This document shows, in pieces, positions 1 through 5,159 of a DNA stretch of 5,159 bases. Source of the DNA: Saonia sp964398035. Its GTDB lineage: Bacteria; Bacteroidota; Bacteroidia; Flavobacteriales; Flavobacteriaceae. Position 1 is the stretch's first letter. The number at the start of each line of letters is the position of its first letter. A program made the position numbers and the translations under genes. The DNA lies in NCBI GenBank assembly GCA_964398035.1, contig CAYNLI010000150.1, forward strand, positions 1 through 5,159. The letters run 5' to 3'. The notes under the pieces were generated by a model that saw nothing but the letters and a program-made list of their open reading frames with translations, ran no database searches and was not told where the DNA came from.

Positions 1-153
1 TATTTTTTGATGGTACACCCCTGATAAGATCTCAAAATTATCATTTTTCACCCGTGTCCAATTCTTATAATGTGCCACAAATGCAAATACGCAAACTATA
101 AGCGTAAGTATCAGCAATGAATCCCAAAACCAATGTATTTTCTTTCTTGCCAT
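1..153 (-). CDS. Small membrane-anchored protein of unknown function, N-terminal 51 residues only
   Basis: The gene starts at the ATG at 153-151 and stays open to the left edge, so only the first 51 residues are visible. The start is MARKKIHWFW, a short basic-aromatic head. A hydrophobic stretch follows at about residues 12-29 (SLLILTLIVCVFAFVAHY), then a polar region (residues 30-51) ending in SGVYHQKI. This pattern suggests one N-terminal membrane helix with the basic end in the cytoplasm and the rest outside. Cys21 is preceded by Val, so it does not fit a lipoprotein box. The ATG is the first one after an in-frame stop at 174-172, and AAAGGA at 168-163 lies nine bases upstream as a plausible ribosome binding site, inside the end of the preceding peptidase gene. 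Only 5 bases separate it from that stop codon, so the two genes are probably co-transcribed. I do not recognise the family; the function is unknown. Confidence 0.7.
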   Translation of the reverse strand, partial: MARKKIHWFWDSLLILTLIVCVFAFVAHYKNWTRVKNDNFEILSGVYHQKI

Positions 154-158
154 ATCAC

Positions 159-2195
159 TTATTCCTTTGGTTTACCGTATTTATCCAACCAAGCCAATGT
201 ATGGGCAACCTTCGTAATCAAGTTGCTTGGTCTATTTGCAATACCATGCCCAGCTCCGGGAATTTCCACCAAAACTGTTTCTATTTTTCTCAATTTTAAT
301 GCATGGTACAGTTGCTTGGCCTCACTTGGTGGCGTGCGCAAATCGTTCATGCCCACCATCACCATTGTTGGGGTCTCTACATTTCCAACAAGGGATATAG
401 GCGAAAATTTCCAATAGTTCTCAAAATTTTCCCATGCATAGCCTGGGTATCGGGAATTGGCATACCCAAAATAATTATCGGCCACCAATGTTTTACTGAT
501 CCAGTTCATTACAGGCTTGACCACCACAGCGGCTTCAAACCGATTGTTTTTCCCGATCATCCAAGCAGCCATAATGCCTCCAGCACTACCTCCCGTTACA
601 TATAGTTGGTCCTCATATGCAATTCCTTTTGCAATGCAAAAATCCACTCCGTCCATAACATCGTTATAATCCTCTCCTGGATAGTTGTTCAATAAAAGGT
701 TTCCAAATTCTTCCCCATAACTGGTGCTTCCCCTGGCATTTGGATAAAAAACAACATAGCCTGCCGCCGCGTACAATTGTATTTCTATGGAAAAACGGTC
801 TCCATAATTTAGGATGGGCCCTCCATGGTTTTCAACCAAAAACGGATATTTTTTAGTAGCATCATAGTTTGGCGGATATACTACCCAACCTTGAATATCT
901 CGCTGGTCAAAAGTTGATTTGTACCAAATTTCCTCAACCTTGCTCAAGGTTCTAAAATCCAACAATGCACTGTTTAAAGAAGTAATTTTTTTTAATGCTT
1001 TACTTTTTGGGGAAATAACCGCCAGTTCCGCAGGATAGTATGGAGTACTCTGTGTATAGGCAATTGTCCCGTTTTTAGAAATACTGTATGAGCCACTTGC
1101 ATAAGGTCTGCCAAGGGTTGTTCCTCCCATATTGTCTGCCAGTTTGGTGATTTTTCCATCCAACGTTATATACCCGATCTTACTGTTCCCTTTATCATCA
1201 TAGGAGAAATAGAGTCCCGCACTTTTAGTGTCCCATTTTATGTTGGAAACTCCCCTATCCAAAGTTTCTGAAATGGTTCTTTTACCACTACCGTCCACAT
1301 TCATCACTTGTAGTTTTCTCACTTGGTAGGCTTCTCTTTTATCCCCAAAACCCAAATAGGCAATATGTTTTCCGTTTGGGGAGACCATAGGGTTGTAATC
1401 TGGCCCATCTCTATCCGTTAACGTATTGATCAACGTGTCATATACCCCGACCGAATAAATTTCGCTGTTCCTAAAATCATACTCCCAATTTTTGGTCCTA
1501 TTACCCGAAAAATGAATTTTCTTGCCATCAATTGACCATGAAAGTGTTCCTCTATGATGGTAATCATCGGATGTTATTTTTCTTGGCGCACCACCATTTG
1601 CCGGAATCACAAAAATGTGGTTAAACCCAGGTTTTATATATCCCCTACCATCGGCTTCATGATACACCCTATCCGTAATACGTGGTGTTTCTGCCCATTT
1701 TGCGCCTTTTGGTTTTTTGGGCATTTTAGCCAAAACAGGTGCTTTTTTCTCCACATTCATGGAAAAAGCAAGCTGCTTTCCATTAGGCGACCATGTTAAA
1801 GAACTGGGACTAAATGGTAATTGGGATATTCTGGCAATTTTTCCAGAACCTAACCAATACATATAAATCTCTGAACCTTCTGGAGTACTGCTTACAAATG
1901 CTAGTCGGTCTCCATTGGGTGACCATTTTGGACTGTATTCACCCACCTCTCTAGAAGTCAGTTTTTGATGTTTGGAGCCATCGGTTTTTATCATCCAAAG
2001 ATTCCCAGCGGTTCTATCTGCCATAATATCAAAACCCATACGGCGATATATAATCCAATCTCCATTGGGCGAAATCTGTGGGTCTGTCACATATTCTAGG
2101 TCATACACATCCAAATAAGAAAAGACATCTTTTTGGGCATTCGCATTTAAAAACAAGAAGAAGAACAGAGTAAAAAGAAGGTGCTTAGGTCGCAT
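159..2195 (-). CDS. Secreted S9-family serine peptidase (prolyl oligopeptidase / acylaminoacyl-peptidase-like)
   Basis: This 678-residue protein is a complete S9 peptidase of usual length for the bacterial two-domain forms. Residues 1-20 are a Sec-type signal peptide with likely cleavage after ANA (ANA/QK) and no lipobox cysteine, so it should act in the periplasm or outside the cell. Residues about 35-400 form a beta-propeller with repeated PD40-type blades: SPNGDWIIY (42-50), WSPNGDRLAF (91-100), WSPNGKQLAF (135-144), WSIDGKKIHF (220-229) and VSPNGKHIAY (271-280), plus weaker ones near 321 and 371. Residues about 430-678 form the alpha/beta-hydrolase domain, with HGGP (457-460), NARGSTSYG (486-494), nucleophile Ser537 in GGSAGG, Asp618 in GMNDLRTP and His650 in GAGHG. 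The catalytic triad is therefore complete. The family cleaves short peptides, often near proline, alanine or at blocked N-termini; the exact specificity cannot be read here. The start is set by the signal peptide, with no clear Shine-Dalgarno upstream. It diverges from pckA and is probably co-transcribed with the small membrane protein gene downstream. Confidence 0.95.
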   Translation of the reverse strand: MRPKHLLFTLFFFLFLNANAQKDVFSYLDVYDLEYVTDPQISPNGDWIIYRRMGFDIMADRTAGNLWMIKTDGSKHQKLTSREVGEYSPKWSPNGDRLAFVSSTPEGSEIYMYWLGSGKIARISQLPFSPSSLTWSPNGKQLAFSMNVEKKAPVLAKMPKKPKGAKWAETPRITDRVYHEADGRGYIKPGFNHIFVIPANGGAPRKITSDDYHHRGTLSWSIDGKKIHFSGNRTKNWEYDFRNSEIYSVGVYDTLINTLTDRDGPDYNPMVSPNGKHIAYLGFGDKREAYQVRKLQVMNVDGSGKRTISETLDRGVSNIKWDTKSAGLYFSYDDKGNSKIGYITLDGKITKLADNMGGTTLGRPYASGSYSISKNGTIAYTQSTPYYPAELAVISPKSKALKKITSLNSALLDFRTLSKVEEIWYKSTFDQRDIQGWVVYPPNYDATKKYPFLVENHGGPILNYGDRFSIEIQLYAAAGYVVFYPNARGSTSYGEEFGNLLLNNYPGEDYNDVMDGVDFCIAKGIAYEDQLYVTGGSAGGIMAAWMIGKNNRFEAAVVVKPVMNWISKTLVADNYFGYANSRYPGYAWENFENYWKFSPISLVGNVETPTMVMVGMNDLRTPPSEAKQLYHALKLRKIETVLVEIPGAGHGIANRPSNLITKVAHTLAWLDKYGKPKE

Positions 2196-2219
2196 GGTTT
2201 TAGCTTTGAATTTATTATC

Positions 2220-2253
2220 TAAACTTACGCAATTGGTTAGAGTAATACAACAA
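2220..2253 (-). promoter_or_regulatory. Candidate Bacteroidota-type promoter for the S9 peptidase gene
   Basis: Read on the minus strand, TTG at 2253-2251 (repeated at 2250-2248) is followed, 20 bases after the second TTG, by TAAGTTTA at 2227-2220. This matches the known Bacteroidota housekeeping pattern, TTG at -33 and TAnnTTTG at -7, except for the last base (A instead of G). Transcription would begin near 2213-2215, leaving a leader of about 18-20 bases before the ATG at 2195. It was found by eye in AT-rich DNA, so it remains a candidate. Confidence 0.45.
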
Positions 2254-2430
2254 TTCCTGTTTTGGAATTATAGAAAGGATATGGTCATTTTTTATTGATG
2301 AAAATAAAGGCAAGATAAAAGTATTCTTAAGAAATTCCCCAACACACCTAAATTCAACAGTGATTTATAGCTATTATAAGAGTAGTGCTTGAAAAGTGTA
2401 AATTGCACATTTTTTAAAAAAAAGACTAAA

Positions 2431-2455
2431 ATATCAAATAAGTAATTTTTGATAT
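2431..2455. repeat. Perfect 8-bp inverted repeat upstream of pckA, possible operator
   Basis: ATATCAAA (2431-2438) and TTTGATAT (2448-2455) are exact reverse complements separated by 9 bases. The 25-base site ends 40 bases before the pckA start, next to or within the expected -33 region. Its symmetry and arm-to-arm distance suit a dimeric transcription factor. The low-GC arms would make a weak RNA hairpin and there is no terminator-like GC stem. The regulator is not identified, and chance occurrence in AT-rich DNA is possible. Confidence 0.4.
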
Positions 2456-2473
2456 GATAAATTATTAATTTAG
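2449..2473 (+). promoter_or_regulatory. Weak candidate promoter for pckA
   Basis: TAATTTAG at 2466-2473 resembles the Bacteroidota -7 element TAnnTTTG with one mismatch and lies 22 bases before the pckA ATG, a sensible position for a short leader. The nearest TTG (2449-2451, in TTTTTG) is only 14 bases upstream, shorter than the usual spacing of about 17-23, so the -33 element is poor. A promoter of this kind could depend on an activator, but this is inference. Confidence 0.25.
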
Positions 2474-2495
2474 CAAAAATTTTAACAATTAATTT

Positions 2496-4103
2496 ATGGC
2501 AGCCTCTACTAAAATTTCATTGAACACCTATGGAATCAAAAGTGAAAAAGTCAATTATAACCTATCTTCAGAAACGCTACATGATATTTGTTTGAAGAAA
2601 AATTTGGGCAAAGAATCAGACCTTGGGGCATTGGCAATACATACAGGGGAATTTACGGGTAGATCACCAAAAGACAGGTTTATTGTTAAAGATGAAATCA
2701 CCAAAAATAAAATTTGGTGGGGAGACATCAACATCCCATTTAATGAAGACAACTTTGACGCATTATATAAAAAAATAACAGCTCACCTGTCTACCAAAGA
2801 AATACATGTTAGAGATGTTTATGCCTGTGCAGATTCTAGATACAGAATGAGCATTCGTATTATTACGGAACTGCCTTGGGTCTCACTTTTTGCCCATAAT
2901 ATGTTCTTAAGGCCCACGCTAGAAGAATTGAACGGATTTAACCCTGAATGGACAGTGATGCAAGCACCAAGTTTTATGGCCATCCCCTCTATAGATGGAA
3001 CCAGACAACACAATTTTTCTATTCTAAATTTTAAAAAGAAAATTATTTTAATTGGAGGAAGTGGATATACGGGAGAAGTAAAAAAAGGTGTGTTTTCTGC
3101 CTTAAACTTTATACTACCCGTTTTTAAGGAAACACTACCCATGCACTGTTCTGCCAATATAGGTGAAAAAGGAGATACCGCAATTTTTTTCGGACTTTCA
3201 GGTACTGGAAAAACAACACTGTCCACCGATTCAAATCGTAAATTAATTGGCGATGATGAACATGGGTGGACAAAGGACGATGTTGTCTTTAATTTTGAGG
3301 GTGGATGCTACGCCAAAGTAATAGACCTTAAGAAAGGAAATGAGCCTGAGATTTACAATGCCATTAAAAAGGGGGCACTACTAGAAAATGTGGTGTTTAA
3401 GGACGGCACCAATAAAATTGATTTTGAAGATACCTCAATCACTCAAAATACAAGGGTAAGTTATCCTATATACCATATTGATAATATCCAAACTCCATCA
3501 ATAGGTGAAAATCCAAAAAACATCTTCTTTTTAACTGCTGATGCATTTGGTGTTTTACCACCAATATCAAAATTATTGCCAAATCAAGCTGCCTATCACT
3601 TTATCTCTGGATATACGGCAAAAGTGGCAGGAACAGAAGCGGGAATCAATACTCCCACACCTTCTTTTTCCGCATGCTTTGGTGCGCCGTTCATGCCTCT
3701 TCATCCTGCAATCTATGCCGAAATGTTGAGCGAGAAAATGAAAAAATCCAATGTTAATGTCTGGCTGGTAAACACAGGATGGATTGATGGGCCATATGGT
3801 GTGGGGTCAAGAATTAAATTGCAATATACACGAGCAATGATCAATGCCGCTTTAACTGGAGAATTGGGTGCGTATAATTACAATGATTATCACATACACT
3901 CTGTTTTTGGTGTTGCCCAACCTAGAAAATGCCCTGGTGTTCCTGACGCTGTTTTAAGTCCAAGAACTACATGGAACAATGATGAAGCTTATTACAAAAT
4001 GGCTTTTAAATTATCTAATGCCTTTAGAATAAACTTTGAACAATATGCATCCTTTACCAACGAAGAAATTCAAAGGGGAGGACCACAACGCTTTGCACAT
4101 TAA
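2496..4103 (+). CDS. pckA: Phosphoenolpyruvate carboxykinase (ATP)
   Basis: This cytoplasmic enzyme converts oxaloacetate and ATP to phosphoenolpyruvate, ADP and CO2, the first committed step of gluconeogenesis from TCA-cycle intermediates. At 535 residues it matches the usual length of the ATP-dependent family (about 540 in E. coli). Motifs appear in the expected order. GRSPKDRF (55-62) holds the substrate-binding arginine. GGSGYTGEVKKG (187-198) holds Tyr191 and the metal-ligand Lys197. MHCSANIG (216-223) holds His217. The P-loop GLSGTGKTTLS (233-243) holds Lys239 and Thr240. IGDDEHGW (251-258) holds the metal-binding Asp254, and NTRVSYPI (318-325) holds Arg320. The P-loop form marks the ATP-type rather than the GTP-type enzyme. 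The ATG is the earliest possible start, since an in-frame stop lies at 2490-2492; the leader is A/T-rich with no Shine-Dalgarno. It is followed after 14 bases by fbp, very likely in one operon. No key residue is missing. Confidence 0.98.
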   Translation: MAASTKISLNTYGIKSEKVNYNLSSETLHDICLKKNLGKESDLGALAIHTGEFTGRSPKDRFIVKDEITKNKIWWGDINIPFNEDNFDALYKKITAHLSTKEIHVRDVYACADSRYRMSIRIITELPWVSLFAHNMFLRPTLEELNGFNPEWTVMQAPSFMAIPSIDGTRQHNFSILNFKKKIILIGGSGYTGEVKKGVFSALNFILPVFKETLPMHCSANIGEKGDTAIFFGLSGTGKTTLSTDSNRKLIGDDEHGWTKDDVVFNFEGGCYAKVIDLKKGNEPEIYNAIKKGALLENVVFKDGTNKIDFEDTSITQNTRVSYPIYHIDNIQTPSIGENPKNIFFLTADAFGVLPPISKLLPNQAAYHFISGYTAKVAGTEAGINTPTPSFSACFGAPFMPLHPAIYAEMLSEKMKKSNVNVWLVNTGWIDGPYGVGSRIKLQYTRAMINAALTGELGAYNYNDYHIHSVFGVAQPRKCPGVPDAVLSPRTTWNNDEAYYKMAFKLSNAFRINFEQYASFTNEEIQRGGPQRFAH

Positions 4104-4117
4104 TACTACTATAGGTT

Positions 4118-5125
4118 ATGCTTAAAAACAGAAATAAAACGTTAGGAGAATTTATCATTGAAAATCAATCTTCATTTAAATATTCCTCTGGAGAACTTTC
4201 AAAATTAATCAATGCCATTCGTTTAGCTGCAAAGGTGGTCAACCATGAAGTAAATAAAGCTGGGCTTGTAGATATCTTGGGAAGCTCTGGGGATGTAAAC
4301 ATTCAAGGAGAAACACAACAAAAGTTAGATATCCATGCCCACAATAAATTTATTGAGGCTCTGACAAATAGGGAAATAGTGTGTGGAATTGCCTCAGAAG
4401 AAGAGGAAGATTTTATTACGATCAATAGCAATGATGAAAAGCACCAGAATAAATATGTGGTGCTGATCGATCCATTGGACGGCTCTTCAAACATTGATGT
4501 AAACGTATCTGTAGGAACCATTTTTTCCGTTTACAGAAGGGTCACTCCTATTGGCTCCCCTGTTTCTTTGGACGATTTTTTACAACCGGGAAAAAACCAA
4601 ATAGCTGCCGGATATGTTATTTACGGAACTTCCACAATGTTGGTGTATACCACTGGAGATGGGGTAAACGGGTTTACCCTTAACCCTGCTATAGGAACTT
4701 TTTATCTCTCCCATCCCAACATGAAATTTCCAAATACAGGAAATATCTATTCCATAAACGAAGGCAACTACAATCATTTTCCCCAAGGAGTAAAAGACTA
4801 TATAAAATTTTGTCAAAAAGAGGAAGAAGATCGCCCTTATACATCAAGATATATTGGCTCCTTGGTTTCAGATTTTCATAGAAACATGATAAAAGGAGGC
4901 ATTTATATGTATCCCAAAAATAGTAAGGCCTCCAATGGAAAATTACGTCTGCTCTATGAATGTAATCCCATGGCTTTTATTGCAGAGCAGGCCAATGGAA
5001 AAGCCAGCAATGGACATATGAGAATAATGGATATTGAACCAACAGAACTCCATGAACGGGTTCCTTTTTTCTGTGGAAGCAAAAAAATGGTAGAAAAGGT
5101 TGAAACGTTTATGAAACAAGAATAA
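4118..5125 (+). CDS. fbp: Fructose-1,6-bisphosphatase, class I
   Basis: This cytoplasmic enzyme hydrolyses fructose 1,6-bisphosphate to fructose 6-phosphate and phosphate, the irreversible late step of gluconeogenesis. At 335 residues it is a full-length class I enzyme. The N-terminal part has KTLGEFI (7-13) and SGELSKLI (24-31), aligning with the TGEL segment of the AMP-inhibition site. KY at 112-113 aligns with the Lys-Tyr pair of the same site, so AMP inhibition is likely. Metal and catalytic residues are present: SEEEED (93-98), DPLDGSSN (118-125, with Asp118 and Asp121) and Glu281 in LYECNPMAF. Substrate-site residues include Arg244-Tyr245 in RYIGSLVSDFHR (244-255) and Lys275 in GKLRLLYE (274-281). 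The ATG is the only possible start, because an in-frame TAG sits at 4112-4114. No proper Shine-Dalgarno is seen; an AGG two bases before the ATG is too close. It lies 14 bases after pckA with no terminator between, so co-transcription is expected. Confidence 0.97.
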   Translation: MLKNRNKTLGEFIIENQSSFKYSSGELSKLINAIRLAAKVVNHEVNKAGLVDILGSSGDVNIQGETQQKLDIHAHNKFIEALTNREIVCGIASEEEEDFITINSNDEKHQNKYVVLIDPLDGSSNIDVNVSVGTIFSVYRRVTPIGSPVSLDDFLQPGKNQIAAGYVIYGTSTMLVYTTGDGVNGFTLNPAIGTFYLSHPNMKFPNTGNIYSINEGNYNHFPQGVKDYIKFCQKEEEDRPYTSRYIGSLVSDFHRNMIKGGIYMYPKNSKASNGKLRLLYECNPMAFIAEQANGKASNGHMRIMDIEPTELHERVPFFCGSKKMVEKVETFMKQE

Positions 5126-5136
5126 TATTATAAAAG

Positions 5137-5159
5137 ATGAGCTTAGATAAATTGTATGA
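5137..5159 (+). CDS. Possible start of a further gene, truncated by the right edge
   Basis: An ATG 11 bases after the fbp stop opens a frame reading MSLDKLY followed by an incomplete Asp or Glu codon at the edge. AAAAG lies directly before the ATG, as is common for weak A-rich start regions in this group. The short gap and same strand suggest a third gene in the pckA-fbp transcript. Eight codons are too few to recognise a family or to prove that it is coding. Confidence 0.4.

Larger units (their letters stand above)
2196..2495. other. Divergent intergenic region between the S9 peptidase and pckA
   Basis: These 300 bases separate two divergently transcribed genes and must hold the promoters of both. 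I see no coding region, RNA gene or mobile-element remnant. The half near the peptidase carries the promoter candidate and a small AATTCC-N6-GGAATT inverted repeat (2252-2269). The half near pckA is very AT-rich. It contains a near-palindrome GTGTAAATTGCAC (2396-2408), a T6A8 tract (2410-2423) that may bend DNA or act as an upstream promoter element, the ATATCAAA/TTTGATAT repeat (2431-2455), and a symmetrical AT sequence at 2458-2472. The middle (about 2270-2390) shows nothing I can name. Confidence 0.7.

Noticed and set aside
88..153. Lipoprotein signal in the partial membrane protein (Cys21)
   Set aside because: The residue before the cysteine is Val instead of Gly, Ala or Ser, and the hydrophobic stretch continues past it, which fits a transmembrane helix better.
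117..605. Overlapping plus-strand open frames of 60-100 codons opposite the end of the peptidase gene
   Set aside because: They are antisense to the catalytic domain, whose family motifs are intact, and their translations have the irregular Cys/His/Trp-rich look of shadow frames.
1554..1799. Open frame of 81 codons opposite the peptidase propeller region
   Set aside because: Its sequence is rich in Phe, Cys and His and is antisense to clear PD40 blades; nothing supports expression.
2270..2390. Small gene or RNA in the middle of the intergenic region
   Set aside because: Stops are frequent, no start with a coding-like frame was seen, and no stable GC-containing stem structure stands out.
2431..2455. 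Rho-independent terminator or riboswitch at the inverted repeat before pckA
   Set aside because: The stem is only 8 pairs with one G-C pair, there is no T-run straight after it, and it probably lies upstream of the transcription start, so an operator is more likely.
2819..3226. Open frame of 135 codons antisense to pckA
   Set aside because: It lies wholly within the strongly conserved pckA coding sequence and shows no recognisable domain; it is a by-product of the opposite frame.
4303..4816. Minus-strand open frames antisense to fbp
   Set aside because: They cover conserved fbp motifs including DPLDGSSN and have no features of their own.

Overview
The window looks like chromosomal DNA from a member of the Bacteroidota, most likely a flavobacterium. 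The evidence is AT-rich DNA, start codons without a clear Shine-Dalgarno sequence behind A/T-rich leaders, a promoter-like TTG-N20-TAnnTTT(G) element, and protein sequences of flavobacterial character. The genus cannot be fixed from the sequence alone.

Layout. Two gene groups diverge from a 300-base intergenic region (2196-2495). Leftward on the minus strand lies a complete gene for a secreted S9-family (prolyl oligopeptidase-like) serine peptidase (2195-159). It is followed after 5 bases by the start of a small membrane-anchored protein of unknown function that runs off the left edge (153-1). Rightward on the plus strand lie an ATP-dependent phosphoenolpyruvate carboxykinase gene (pckA, 2496-4103) and, 14 bases later, a class I fructose-1,6-bisphosphatase gene (fbp, 4118-5125). 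Eleven bases after fbp an ATG opens a further possible gene, cut off after eight codons.

How the genes work together. pckA makes PEP from oxaloacetate at the entry of gluconeogenesis, and fbp carries out the irreversible step near its end. Their tight spacing suggests one transcript that controls both committed steps. Such a unit would suit an organism that grows on amino acids and peptides. The divergent exported peptidase releases peptides or amino acids outside the cytoplasm, so a nutritional link is plausible, but it is only inferred from adjacency.

The intergenic region holds a good promoter candidate for the peptidase, a weak one for pckA, and several inverted repeats. The clearest repeat is an 8-bp perfect one (ATATCAAA-N9-TTTGATAT) about 40 bases before pckA, a candidate regulator site. 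No RNA genes, mobile elements, CRISPR arrays or convincing hairpin terminators were seen. The region reads as ordinary core metabolism, and I found no good evidence for an undescribed system.
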